Origin: Calliphora vicina
Lineage: Eukaryota > Arthropoda > Insecta > Diptera > Calliphoridae
Reading direction: 5' to 3'
Length of the DNA stretch: 64,000 nucleotides
NCBI RefSeq assembly: GCF_958450345.1
Contig: NC_088780.1
Span: forward strand, 128,230,226 to 128,294,225
The notes beneath the pieces were generated by a model that worked only from the letters and a program-made list of their open reading frames with translations, did not search any database and was not told where the DNA came from. Below, in pieces: positions 23,630-35,356 of this stretch (position 1 is the stretch's first letter; each line of letters starts with the position of its first letter). The position numbers were made by a program, and so were the translations under genes.

Positions 23630-24990
23630 AAAACATTCGAATCGAAAGAAGAACATTAGCTACTCAATTTTATGTACTATATCAAACAAAAAACTAAAAT
23701 TTTGTGAAAATTATCGAATTCACCTAAATAAATTCGAAAAGAATCAATCGATTTGACCATTTTTGTACTTAGGTAGCCATGGTACATCAAATCTATACAG
23801 TGGTTATTCAAGCCTTTTTTTTCCTGTTGACCTGTGTTATTTGAATTTGAAACTTATTTTCTCCCCGATCAGATGTTAGCTATATGATCAAGACACAACA
23901 TTTTTTACCCAGATTACGGTCTTTCATTAGAACGTATTTCCTCCATAGAGACGGGTATACCTTAATAAACATACACATGTTTATTTCTAGTACGTGAGTA
24001 TCGATACAAATACAAAAGTAAGTCGTTATTAAACATTAATGAATCCTAGTGCAATTGCAAGGGAAATAAAAGTGTGTGTTTTATATATTGCTTAAGTACG
24101 AGAATGAATTAGAATATTATCTAGATAGAATCTAAAATTGCTAAAGTATGTTTTAAGTCAAACGTTTATAATATAAGACTTTTTGAATAAATTGCCATAA
24201 TAATGCAATTTACCAAATAAATTTACTATACTTGTTCAGGAAAGCAAACAGGATAAAAAAAACAAATTTAGAAATTTAAGCATAACCACACACGCACTCT
24301 GATACAACAAATGAAGAGAGTCACAGTAATACACGTTCGGATACTCACATATAAACATACATACATTTATTTAAAGTAAATCTAATAATCTTTACGCAAA
24401 AGCATCAATGTGTGGTAAATTGCTGATAAAACATGTAGGCCCATCTATTTTACAAATAACTGCCAACAAAAACATCAACATCAACACGAACAACAGCAGA
24501 CCTAAATCTAATTCATATAAAACATACATAGGTATTTGTTATGCCCATATTTACTAACAAATAATCAGCAACACTCCTACATACACTTGCACACACTCCC
24601 ACAGACAGATATACACCGTCACACATCCATTTGGTAAACTCACTCACTCTAAAATACAGACACATATACTTCACTACTCGTACATTTGCGCACACATACT
24701 AGCATATTGGTCATATACAAATTTGTTTTAAAGGTTTAAGGTTACATAACGAAATATGTGGGTACGTGGGGGAATTGATAATTGGGAATAGAAGCTATTA
24801 AAGGAATATTGTTATCAGTTTTTCCAAAAGTTTGTGAATACTCTCTCTAATCAAAATGTAGATCGGGTATGGGTTGTTTGATTGATTTCGCATAATTTCA
24901 AATGTTATGTATATTCCTTATACGTCAAAAATATGGGTGATATATTAATTTTGCCATTCCGTTTGCTACACATATTCAAATATTGATCGC
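23630..24990. other. No gene seen
   Basis: AT-rich sequence with CA-rich stretches near 24290-24700, the source of the 24513-24695 frame. Nothing recognisable. Confidence 0.5.
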
Positions 24991-24994
24991 AGAC

Positions 24995-25140
24995 CCACAA
25001 AAGTATATATTATTTTGGGTCCTTATGAAATTCTATGACAATCTAGCTTTGTCCTTCCTTCTGTTTGTCTTTTGAAAAAACGATAGGTCTCAAATAAAAG
25101 GAGCTAGCTGGCTGAAATTTCCCACAAATATTCTCCGTTT
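24995..25140. mobile_element. Decayed DINE-like fragment
   Basis: GGGTCCTTATGAAATTCTAT, GACAATCTAGCTTTGTCCTT, CTGTTTGTCTTTTGAAAAAA and AAGGAGCTAGCTGGCTGAAA follow the order of the GACCCTATAAAG / GATCTAGCCATGTCCGTC block of DINE-type repeats. Confidence 0.45.
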
Positions 25141-25414
25141 ATAACATTTGTTTGTTCTACATTTTTCTTTTTTTTTACTTTTATATGAAAACTTTTAGAT
25201 TTTGGGGCGGGGGAGTGAAATTCATATTTCACCACCTATGGATCCGCGCCTGCCCTAGTCCAATTATAAAATGTCTTGAAAATTAATAATTGTCCAAAAA
25301 ATTGAGACTTTTTGATTGGAACAGAACACCGACCCTATAATTCTGAAAGGGCATGTTGAGTAGATAATTTTTGTAGAATAAACTTATAGTCCAGCTGGTC
25401 TCAGTTTTGTTTAC

Positions 25415-25645
25415 AGTGGCTCAAAGTTTTAATTTTTTGATCGAAGGTAGCATTTACTAACTGAAAAAAATGTTGTAAGTTAATATCTGAGAGAATTCTT
25501 ATTGTCAGAGTTGTATTGTGGAATTTTATGGGGATAATTTTTGTGGAAGATCTTAACCCCCTATCTCCTATATTTAGGGGTCAAATTGACCCCTTTTTCG
25601 AGAAAATCGAAAAAAGTCCTTTCAAAAAGGACATTTAAGGATTAA
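25415..25645 (+). repeat. Dispersed repeat shared with 19.24-19.50 kb
   Basis: Contains GCTCAAAGTTTTAATTTTTT, GTTGTAAGTTAATATCTGAG, GAATTCTTATTGTCAG and GGGGTCAAATTGACCCCTTT in the same order as the reverse-complement copy. The surrounding 25.14-26.0 kb has no gene; the minus-strand frame at 25900-26109 overlaps the end of the next element. Confidence 0.65.
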
Positions 25646-26396
25646 AGTATTCTACGAAACTTTTTGCCGTAAAATTTCATTGGGGGTCACCAAAGACACA
25701 AAAGTTGTAAATAGAGCCCTTTACGCTTAATTAGCAAAACTACACGCCATTCTGGTCTCACATTTTTTAAAAATATCTCCAAAAATCCAAGTATGATCCG
25801 AATAAGCTGAAATTTTAAATATAAATAGTCCATTAGAAGATTTTCAAAACGTATGTTATCTCTTTTAGTTCAAGAGATATTTAGGTTTATTTATTTTTTT
25901 TAATTCTGCTCGGAATTCTTGGAACATGAAAAAATGGCCATAGCACCAGACATGAAACATATTATAATACCTGCTAAAATGTATTTAGAATTTAGTCGTT
26001 GCGAAGGTACCGTGAAATATCTCCCAAATGAAATAAGTCCCCACGAAAAAATGAAATAACCCCCAACAAATTTTTCATACAACTTGGGACTTATTTCATT
26101 ATGAAACAAGTCCTAACGCATATGGAGTAATGAAATAACTCCCAATGAAAATTTTTTTTGGGTTTTATTTCATTTTATTTTGGGAATTAGGAGTTATTTA
26201 ATTTTTGCTGAGTTCTACTTTTGATTATTTTTTCGCTTACTAAAATTTGTTTGCAAAGGTGTTTGTAGTTTATTAAAAACCGGCTTTGGTTTTTAATACA
26301 CTTTACCCCAGAGGTTTTCTTCTCTGGGGTATATCAAAAACCGGCTTCTGTCATAAAAGATTCTTTTTGCATTATTGGCAACGATTTCTTACTCTG

Positions 26397-27657
26397 CACG
26401 GTGGTAAATTCCGCCCAAAAATGTTTTTTTTTTGTTTTTTTAATTTTTATAAAATTTTGATGGTAAATTTGTTTTAACACTTCAGAATATACAGTACCAT
26501 TATTATTTTGGCTATAAAGTAACTATATAGTTATTTATAGTGCTGTAAAGTCAAAGGTTTTTTCTTGTTATTTTAATATTAGGAAAATGTGATTTTTTTA
26601 CTTTTGAATCGAAGTAACCTGTGCTGTTTTTCTTTAATTTTTTTTTACAAATTGGCACATGCATTTATAAAATAGTTAGTAGTTAACCATTCCACGTGGT
26701 TATTACGGAGTTCTTTCGTGTTCTTTTTATATAAAAGTGAAGTGATTAGGAACTAGTTTTAAATCTATAGAAACTAAAAAAAAAAGTTTGGAAGGCCAGA
26801 ACAAATTAAAAGGGGATATTAGAGGTTAAGTGTAAATTACTTCTAATACTGTAAAGTATCAAGAGTAAGTACTATAAATTTCAGCTGCAATTATCTGTCA
26901 TTCCAATAACCAAAACGATTTAAGTGCCATATTTCACATTTTTTTTGTAAATTAAAAAAATTATGTAAGTTTGAGACTTATTTACGTCTATACTGAATTG
27001 TCCAAACCATGTATTTGTATGTCGAAATTGTTTCAATGGATCATTTATGTTATTTTTAATTATAAACTTAATTGAAGCCATTTACAAAAATTACATACTT
27101 TTTTCGATACTTTTATAACGTCAATGTTTATTTGGACAACTACTGTATGCAATTTCTAATATTTTTGCTATGGATCAAGTGTGTTTTTCTTAAATGTTAA
27201 ACCAAATTTCAAATTTTACATGTATAACCTAACTTTTCCGATAATTTCAAAACGTCCATGATTGTTTGGCCAAACCCTGTATATGTATTCCTAAATTTGT
27301 ACGACCATTTTTTCAATTACTTATACTATTCTTCATTTTTGGACGAAATTTCAGGCATTTACATGAATAACCTAATTTTTTCGATGATTGTTTGGCCAAA
27401 CCCTGTATATGTAATCTGAAATTTGAATGACCAATTTTTTTTTCTATCACATATTTTATTATTTATTTTTGGACTAAATTTCAGCCACTTACATGTTTTT
27501 TTTTTGATACTTTTAGAACGTCAATGCTTTTTTGGCCAAACACTGTATTTGAACATCGAAATATTTATCGATCGATCGGAATACAAATACGAAATTTCAA
27601 AAATTTTTATGAAGAAATAAAGAAGTTATATATTTTTTGCCGGAATTGACCACCGTG
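26397..27657. mobile_element. Transib-like non-autonomous element with 5-bp target duplication
   Basis: Ends CACGGTGGTAAATTCCGCCC and, reversed, CACGGTGGTCAATTCCGGCA, flanked on both sides by CTCTG. A CACGGTG heptamer with a 5-bp duplication is what is known for Transib elements, the relatives of RAG1. In both ends the heptamer is followed after 12 bases by an A-rich run (CAAAAATGT / AAAAAATAT). The interior is non-coding and holds a degenerate tandem repeat. The boundaries are directly visible; the superfamily is inferred. Confidence 0.65.
26995..27560. repeat. Degenerate tandem repeat, ~120-140 bp, about 4 units
   Basis: Units repeat the order: GGACTAAATTTCAG-like, TTACATG, TTCGATACTTTTAGAACGTC-like, GTTTGGCCAAACCCTGTAT-like. 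The clearest occurrences of GTTTGGCCAAACCCTGTATA are at 27258 and 27389. It lies inside the Transib-like element and explains the 27423-27620 frame. Confidence 0.6.
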
Positions 27658-28720
27658 CTCTGGTGCGAAATGAAAATCAGCTTTCTGAAATATTATAAAA
27701 CCGTTCTGCAATGAAAGAAATCTTTTCTGAGCGAAGCCAGATTTTGATACACCCCAGAGGAGGAAAACTTTGCGTCACGCCATAGGCCTGCAATGCAATA
27801 AATATTTGGTAAGCGAAGAATAATTCCACTTTTGTAGTTATTTATTTCATTGGGAATTAGATTACATAAATAAATTGCTTCGGATTGGGAATTATTTCAT
27901 TTGTATTGGTATTTATTTCATTGGGATTTATTTTGCTATTTTGGGACTAATATTTTTAAAATTATGAAACCGCCGATTATTGGGAGTAATTTCATTTTAC
28001 CATTTGGTAGTTATTTAATTTTTCAAGTTTGGGAATTATTTCATATTTGATGGGAGTTATTTCACGGTACCTCACTGTGGTTCCATAGGTGGACAGAATT
28101 ATTTGGCGCTCTTTTTATATAGAATTGGTATCTCCGATTCCAAAAAAATGTTTAAAAGATCAATATAAACTTTTTTTCAAGTCACAGTAGGGTCTATATA
28201 ATACATATAAAATTCGTTAATAAAAAATTTAAAAAAAATACGTTTTCATGTGTTTCTGAAACTAAATTTTTAAAAAGATATGTATTTACTATATTTCAAG
28301 TTACAGTAGGGTCTAGATATATAAAAATCAATAATAAATAAAGAAATATTTCTAAAAATTCCATTCCGTAAAAATTAAAAAAAAGTATTTCGGCGGGTGC
28401 TGGCGGCTACAATTTTTTTACAAACACATTCCCCAGAAGTTTCTTTAAATGATGTATGTAGTCATTGGACGGGCTTCGACGGTATTTTTTTTTGCAAGCT
28501 ATATAACATTCTTAGAAAAAAAATATCAGTATATTTGAGACCCAAGTTGAAAGGACTATAACAGGAAAATGGAGAGGTCCATAAATATAGGATAAACACT
28601 TAATAAAGGCCTATATCAATGTTTATCTATGTTTTGAAGTATGAATTTCTATATGGTAAAACAATTGAGATATATCTAATTTAGTAAAGCAGTAAAATAT
28701 TAAAAAAAATTAACGAAAAT

Positions 28721-28912
28721 ATGATTGAAAATTTGTTGAACTTCTGGCCTTCTGTCGAGAAAATGAAATGTCCAATTGAAAAACCCATTTGTATTGTAGG
28801 AGAGCAGATTGTCAGCTTCCGAAAAAACTTAGTTTTTCCAAATTCTGAAGATACCGATTTTCATAATTTTATCCACCTAGATTTTGATTTGGAACCACAG
28901 TGTACCGGTTAG
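28721..28912 (+). pseudogene. Possible piggyBac-like transposase fragment
   Basis: The 63-codon frame contains PIEKPICIVGEQIVSFRKNL, resembling the region around the second catalytic Asp of piggyBac transposases (DEQxVPFKGR). The Asp position reads Gly (VGEQ), so it would be inactive. The rest (HNFIHLDFDLEPQ) matches nothing I know. It ends directly before a mariner fragment. This is a weak, single-motif call. Upstream (28075-28720) no gene is seen. Confidence 0.3.
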
Positions 28913-28917
28913 GAAGT

Positions 28918-29037
28918 TTGCCTTACCTGCTTTATAGTCAAGACCGTGCCCCAGTAAACTACTATTTGTTTCGATCGATGCAGAACGCTCTATCTGAGAT
29001 AATCTTCAATTTAGAGCAAAGTAGCCGATAAATTTGT
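28918..29037 (+). pseudogene. mariner transposase fragment, C-terminal
   Basis: LPYLLYSQDRAPVNYYLFRS then MQNALSEIIFNLEQ matches the mariner segment SPDLAPSDYYLFRSMQ. The third catalytic Asp (SDYY) is Asn. A stop follows after 37 codons. The same YLLYS-type junction with a CCTGCTTTATAG tract occurs in the fragment at 35.88 kb. The open frame at 29291-29530 downstream was not recognised. Confidence 0.75.
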
Positions 29038-29842
29038 CTTAAAGTCTAAGAGATAACATATTTGCTCATGTTACGAGCTTTTCAAAGCTTTGTAAACTAG
29101 ATGCGGCTAACTTTGATAACCTGTGTCTACCCTTGTATTCTAATAGGATTGTCTCAAAACCTTATTCGTGAGAATGTATTTCCATGTATTTTGTTATCAC
29201 TAGGGGGAGAATTTATGTGTCATTGCTTATAAAGGGATTAGAACAGTGGGCGAAAATAATATTGGTTGTATGACTTAAAAATGTCATATTTTGGAATTTT
29301 TTGATAATGAATATTCGTCCCCTTGTTATCACCCATATTTGTGTAAAATCTCCTTCTTCTTGCCTTCTATGCTATTATTCAATGACCTAGATCCCATAGA
29401 CACCATTTACCAGGTTGTTGAAGTACGCTTCTTTATTTTAACTAAGCTCTCATTGGACAAATTAAATATATGTGATCTTTCTATGGCCCTTAATACCTCA
29501 TGTAAAACATTGAACGATCGTGATATGTAGTATTTTAGTTTAAAATTTGTTGATAACTTATCAATGCTTGCCATGCTTGATGTAAAAGTAACTGGCCATC
29601 TAATGCAACCTATAAATGGTGGTATTTTTAACCTTTAAGCATAAACATGAGCAAGTTAAACAAGTGACACAATACCCAGATAACCAGTTAAAGTGTAATA
29701 TGTATGAAAATGGAAGGAAAGGGAGCCACAACTAGAAAAAAAGCTCGTAAATTGTGAAAGTAGAAAAAACAAAAACAGTTACTCAACAATAAAATACTTC
29801 ACACACACACGCATATGTATATGTATATTATCCTAGGCAAAC

Positions 29843-30437
29843 CCAGCAGTTAAGCAAGTAGTCAGTGTATCCCTTAAAGTCAGTAATTGTCACAAATGTC
29901 TTATTACTTGGCTGACTATATTTTATATATTTTGGTCATTTGACAAGTGTGTGCACTTTATAGTGCAGAGAGAAGACAATTGGTTACTTTATACACCCCA
30001 GGTAATCTAACGTAAAGACAATTGACACTTAAATGTCTCTAAGTATTCTGGAGTGTAGTCACTTTAAACTTTTTGTGAGTAATTCGTACAAACTGGTTTT
30101 TTACAAATTGTGTTGATATAATTCTCATACAGTTTATTTTTATTTTTGCTTTAGTATACTTATATCCCATGTAACATATCATGAAGTCAATAGTGTTTAG
30201 TGTCTCTTAGTAACCTATGGTGAAGTCATTTCAAACTTTTTTTTTGTACTGCACTTTATTTTACCCACCAGAAGCGTTTAGACAGTCCCATTGTAATCAA
30301 AAACAGACAATTGATCCCCTGCTTAGGACATGCCCGTGTCAAAATGACTAGTCACGTGACTATTGAAGTAACTAACTCCCACCCTAAATGATGGGCAAAA
30401 TCACTAGTTCGGCACTGTCTACTAGAACAGCTGGGAA
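29843..30437 (+). repeat. CCCAGCAGTT-ended repeat, copy 1
   Basis: Starts ACCCAGCAGTTAAGCAAGTA and ends CTAGAACAGCTGGG, so the ends are short inverted repeats (CCCAGCWGTT). Shared interior landmarks with 48.68 kb are GCAGAGAGAAGACAATTGGT, CTAAATGATGGGYAAAATCA and CTAGTTCGG. Non-coding; superfamily unknown. Confidence 0.65.
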
Positions 30438-31255
30438 GCTATTGCAAGCATGTGTCCCTAAAAAAATTCTCATCGTGTTGTAGATAAGCATGTGCAACAT
30501 TATTTGACCCACTTAACAAATTAAGTGTAAAAACCTCTTAAATAGACACAAACATACATGCACACACACACACTAATATGAACATCAACATTGTCAAACA
30601 TAAAGTGTGGTAAATAAAAGGGGGAGCTGGGTCTACGAGTGCTGGCTAGAGGAAATTTGAAGATAATGTATGGAACTAAATTAAATTTATTCAACTGAGA
30701 TGAACAACCCACTTGGATAAAGAAGAAGAAAAAAAAAAACGGGACAAGGAAATTGGTCTACTTTTCTTTGGTTTTTGTTCAAGTAGTATTTCTGTGGTTG
30801 ATAAAGTGTATTGATGACTATAAAGAATATATAGGGGCCATTTTAAGGAAATTATATTTCAAAGGAGTTTAAAGATGTTAAGCGGTCTTGGAGAACGTCC
30901 CACAGTGGCGCCATTTGTATTGATATGATAGATAATTGATCAGCCTATGAAATGAGTGCCTTTTAGGTGCCTACTTATGGGTTAGAAAAGTTAAAATTTA
31001 TGATTTTTTATGCTAATTTTTAAAGGTTTTAATGATTTAAAATTATTCCAGAAAAGACATTATGTATTTTTAAAATTTTTTTTAAATATGTATTCCGAAA
31101 AGATAAATTTTTTCAATATTATTAAAAGTAACTGTCAATTGCTGATTATTCCTTTACCTAATGCAAAAATTTCCAAAAAAACGCATGGTTCCAAAAATTT
31201 GTTGCATTAATTTTTGGGAAATTTATGACATATAATCGTGAAAACGCATTATATG
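30438..31255. other. No gene seen; short (CA)n tract
   Basis: CA-rich stretch near 30548-30575 and otherwise AT-rich sequence without recognisable features. Confidence 0.5.
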
Positions 31256-31556
31256 TATATATAGTGGCGGCCAGCTATTCAAGACAAATACTTGAATTTT
31301 TTTCATCAACTGAACTTTAAGTGAGATAGAGCTAAAACAAAAGGATATAAGGGTGCGAAATTTATTACTAATATTTCTAGTTTTTCAACATATATGGACA
31401 AAGATATGTGGAAATGCATTGACCCACCTCAGCGAACATCCGCTGTTAATAACATGATATGACCGAAACTAATGGAACTAAAAATACGAAATTTGGTCCG
31501 AATATATTATAATAATAAATATAAATGTTAGAAAATATGTTTATTAGCAGTTGTGA

Positions 31557-32624
31557 CCAGTGCACAGTGGGGCAGAATCCAAATTTTTTGGAAATAAATC
31601 TGGCATTTCTAAACGGCTGGTCTGTTCGGGATAAAATTTGAACTGGGCGTAGCCAAGGAGTATTCGAGTTTAAGTTATTAAAATGGGCCCTACAAATAAT
31701 CCAGGGGCGGCGCTATGGGGGCTCAAAGTAGGGTACCTTCGACATGTACAATTTTTAAACACGTGCCATTTTTTTGTTTCCCATCAAAGAATTTTATATT
31801 TTTGGAAAGCGCTCGGCTAGATATTGAAAAAACATACTTGCGTGTGCTATTTATCTCTTATAATTTCCTAGTTATAGGCATTTCAAAATTGAAATTTTAA
31901 AATTTTGCCATACCTTGGACCGCTTTTTTAAAAATATAGGGCGCACTTTTGCACCGAATGGACTCGTTTTTTTTTTGTTAGTTAGACAACTAAATTACCA
32001 ACAATATACAAAAGATTTCAGAGCAATATCAATTACGAATCCAAAAATAACAGATTTTCAATTTAAAAATTCAAAAATTAGTATAAAATCCCAAAGCTGG
32101 GATCAGAAAACGGAATGTTTTGGAAACCCTGATGTGTTCCCTATTTATCCCTAAAGTATTGTAAAATTGTAAAAATACCATTTTTGGGATTTTCGCTCCA
32201 ATTTTTAGGAATTGCGGGATTCCCTTTGACCTTTTGACAAGTTTTTTTTACACCCTGTTATTTAGAATGAGAAGCTTAAAAAACGCTGAAAATTTCATTG
32301 AGTTTCGTTAATAAATAAAGATTTGATTACATATTACATATTCATTGAGTTTCTAAAACTAAAATTTATATCAAAATTTTAATAGGATTGCAAATATTAG
32401 AAACAATTTGATCCATATTTTTTCCGAGCTATATTTGTTTGTTTAGATAAGTTATTTTTTGGTCTTACAAAAAAAATTTCAAGTCAATATCTCAATTAGA
32501 TTCAAAAATATGCCACTTCAAAATTCCGTCCTTCAAAAATATTGCACTTTTTCAGCCGGACCAGCCGTTTAGAAATGCCAGATTTATTTCCAAAAAATTT
32601 CGATTCTGCCCCACTGTGCAGTGG
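31557..32624. mobile_element. TIR element with CACAGTGGGGCAGAATC ends
   Basis: Left: TGCACAGTGGGGCAGAATCC, then TTTTTTGGAAATAAATCTGG, CATTTCTAAACGGCTGGTC. The reversed right end repeats the first ~60 bp almost exactly. The match extends out through CCA(G/C)TGCA, so the duplication cannot be separated from the TIR. The interior is non-coding; the frames at 31715-32154 are shadows of repeat sequence shared with the family member at 7.8 kb (CAAAGTAGGNNACCT, CATGTAC). Confidence 0.7.
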
Positions 32625-33479
32625 ATGTTGAAATATAGAAAAGAACGACATTTAACAGTTTGTTGGAAATGTGAAATAACGAAATTAAAAGTACCTGTGA
32701 CTACAGTTCGTTCAGTGATTTTTCAAATACGATATCACTGAATGTTGAAAAATACAAAAGAACTAGATTCAACAGTAATTTGAGAAATATGCAAGAATGA
32801 ACTAAATGTACCTGTTACTTGCTATATTCAGTAACAGTTATTTTATTTCATTCAACATTTCTCTATTATATAATTTTTTATTTTTTCAATTTAATTTAAT
32901 TTCTGTTTTTTTTTACAAATTCACAAATTATATTAAAAACAAATACGTTTGCTAAGCCTTAAAACTAACTGAATTTTCTCGTCTTAAATTTGGATTTTTA
33001 AGCTTAAGCTCTTTTACTTTCACCACTCTGCATTCAACTATAAAATATATAAAGAGCTAGAGAACATTTTTAAACATATGCTTATTTAACATCACAAGAC
33101 AGATGACGCCATTTCTCCATCCATTAATTGTATGGACTCTTTTGATGGTGACACTATTTTCAACTTTTGTTATCTTTGTTTCTTAAACAAAACTTAACAA
33201 CTATTTGAGATTTTCATGTTGTCTTTTAGTGTTGGCACCATCAAAGCACACATATGAACATGTACTCATTTGTACTTACAGTAACGAGCATAAAAAAATG
33301 GATTTTTGTCATCTTTGATTTTATTTAAATTCAAATTATTTTATATTTTCCTTCTTTATAAATCTTTCTTTACAAATTTTATATCAATTCATCGTTCTTT
33401 GTGTGACAAAGTCTTGAAAGGGTTTGTGCTACAGAAACTAGTATTATTCGGTCATTAAAACAAAATTTAACTAGTGTGA

Positions 33480-33788
33480 GACTAGTGTCGACTCACTTTC
33501 TGAGTCGATTAAGCAATTTCAAAGAAAATTCTACAAAATTTTTCAGAAACTTTGCTAATACCAAAAATAGTTAAGCTTTCATAAATATCTTTATTATTTA
33601 TACAGTAGAACCTTGATAATCCGGATAATTGATTGCAGACCCTAATCCGGATTATTAAATAAAAGTTTAAAACCATTGTTCTTGTAACAAAAATGTTTTA
33701 AAACACATATATAATGATATATTATATTTTATCAAGGTTTTACTGTATATACAAACCAAATTCAACGACTATACTTCCTTGCTTGTTT
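33480..33788 (+). mobile_element. DINE-1-like fragment
   Basis: CACTTTCTGAGTCGATTAAG at the left and CGACTATACTTCCTTGCTTG at the right are the start-region and 3' end of the GGTCGGGCTTG subfamily. It is internally deleted and interrupted by the small MITE at 33603. Confidence 0.6.
33603..33745. mobile_element. pogo/Tigger-like MITE
   Basis: Ends CAGTAGAACCTTGATAATCC and, reversed, CAGTAAAACCTTGATAAA, with TA on both sides; 143 bp. CAGTNNAACCTNGATAATCCG is the known kind of terminus in pogo/Tigger elements. No coding capacity. Confidence 0.7.
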
Positions 33789-33849
33789 TTAATTCAATTC
33801 GAGAAATGAACATACATATTCTAAACTATCACCACAATTCTAACTATCA

Positions 33850-34814
33850 CAATCAAGAAACAATCAAGTTAGCAAAATTTTTTTTAATTTTTTTACTAAG
33901 TAAATGGGTTCTAAAAAAATGTGTGCTTTACAAAACGTACAATACTAGTATAAAACGAAAAAATGAATATTTAATTTCAATGTGTAATTTGTTTATATAT
34001 TAGATCAGGATTAAAAACATTCATTTAAAATATTATCGTTTAAAAAAAAAAATGCATAAAAAACATACTTTATAATTTTGGTTTTAACAAAACGTACTTT
34101 TTTTATTTTATTTTTTAACAAAAGGTTCTTTTTGCAATATTAAAATGGTTTTATATCAAACATCCTTAATATTTAATGTGGTGACTTATGGCAGTTAGAT
34201 GTAGCTATTGATAAGAAAGAAACTTCACGCAGAGAAAAAATATAATTGGGCATGGTTACTTTAACCATTTAAATAGTGTTACAAGATTTTTAACAATATT
34301 ATAGTCACAGTAACTATTTACATGATTGTGGTAACCATAATATGGTTACTTTACGGTTTACATGATTGTATCAACCATATATATGGTTACAGTAAACAAA
34401 CATATGTTTGTGGCAACCATATTTATGATGAGTAATTTTATCATTATATGTTGTTCTCAGATTATGATAAGCCTTAAGCCGAGAGCAACATAATATGATA
34501 AGTCCTTCATCATATGAATGGTTGTCACAAACATATACTTGTTTACTGTAACCATATATATGGTTGATACAATCATGTAAACCGTAAAGTAACCATATTA
34601 TGGTTACCACAATCATGTAAATGGTTAATGTGACTATAATATAGTTAAAAAACTTGTAACAATATTGAAATGGTTACAGTAACCATGCCCAACTATATTT
34701 TTTCTTTGCGTGTTGTTACCATTTCCCGGTTCATGCAGTTTTTTAAGGAGGCGAAATAAATAAAACTCAATTTCCCAAAAAAAGCACCTTTGGTTCTGCA
34801 GCTCCTCATATCAT
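33850..34814. mobile_element. GAGGAGCCGCAG-family element, left-truncated, filled copy
   Basis: Collinear with 60711-61164: CAATCAAGTTAGCAA, CTAAGTAAATGGGTTCTAAA, GTGGTGACTTATGGCAGTT, CATTTCCCGGTTCATGC and the reversed terminus GAGGAGCTGCAGAACC. The left terminus is missing. It differs by carrying the hairpin insertion at 34226-34711. The frame 33779-34003 inside is not supported as a gene, because its counterpart at 60.8 kb is broken. Confidence 0.75.
34226..34711. mobile_element. Foldback MITE, CACGCAGAGAAAAAATAT ends
   Basis: Nearly full-length palindrome: CACGCAGAGAAAAAATATAA at the left, its complement TTTTTTCTTTGCGTG at the right, and internal AACCATATATATGGTT motifs on both arms. It is flanked by TT on each side. 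The related element at 61.05 kb has the uninterrupted target AAACTTGTTACC, which fixes the insertion point and a 2-bp TT duplication. A second copy is at 38.79 kb. Confidence 0.85.
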
Positions 34815-35356
34815 ATTGTTTAATTTTTTATGCTCTTCACTGTATGTATTATTTAGTATGAGTGAATGCATAGTACATACAGTATAATATATAAGTACAA
34901 TAGTTAAAAATAACATCGTAATCGTATTTAAGCGCCCAAGTGTCTTCAAAAATTTTCCATTTGTTTTTTGTGTTAAATTCTATTCTTTTTATTTGCTATA
35001 CGACGAGCACATACTTATTTTAAGACCCACAAAGTTTTCAAAGAGAGAAATTGTCATTTGGATGTGTAGTGAGGCAAAACAAAGTTTTTATGATGTTTAG
35101 TTTGAAATTTAATACCAGAAAATAGGATGAAAAATATGTCAGGCAGAACATGGAAATACAACACACTATTTTAAATTTTTTTTCAAATTAATTTCGACAA
35201 GGTCGTCAATGTTAATCGGTTTTGTCTTTGTGTTTTAATAACGTAGAATATATCATAAAATTGCTTTTTACAAGACGTTGATTTTGCATAGAATTTAAGT
35301 TCAGAAATATTTTTTAACTGGATTTAATGCTGCTATTTTAGCAAAATATTCGGATG

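Larger units (their letters stand above)
26005..28072. mobile_element. TIR element with AGGTACCGTGAAATA ends, hosting another element
   Basis: The left AGGTACCGTGAAATATCTCC faces the reversed right AGGTACCGTGAAATAACTCC. Both flanks hold many copies of GAAATAA(C/G)TCCCA: on the left near 26015-26150, on the right (reverse) near 27840-28060. A second inverted block (CCCCAGAGG...CGGCTTC / GAAGCCAG...CCCCAGAGG) lies further in. Without the nested element at 26397-27657 its length is about 0.8 kb. No transposase is visible. Confidence 0.65.
33279..34842. mobile_element. TA-flanked TIR element enclosing a multi-level nest
   Basis: Ends CAGTAACGAGCATAAAAAAT and, reversed, CAGTGAAGAGCATAAAAAAT, each preceded by TA. 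Most of the inside is other repeats: a DINE-like fragment holding a pogo-like MITE, and a GAGGAGCC-type element holding a hairpin MITE. The long inverted match of the ends is strong evidence; assignment to Tc1/mariner rests on the TA only. Confidence 0.6.

Noticed and set aside
25225..28095. Outer element bounded by CCACCTATGGATCC and its inverse GGTTCCATAGGTGG
   Set aside because: Only about 14 bases pair, with no continuing homology inward and no duplication.
29291..29530. 79-residue ORF as a possible gene
   Set aside because: No motif, no splice context and no match to any transposase in the window; length is compatible with chance.
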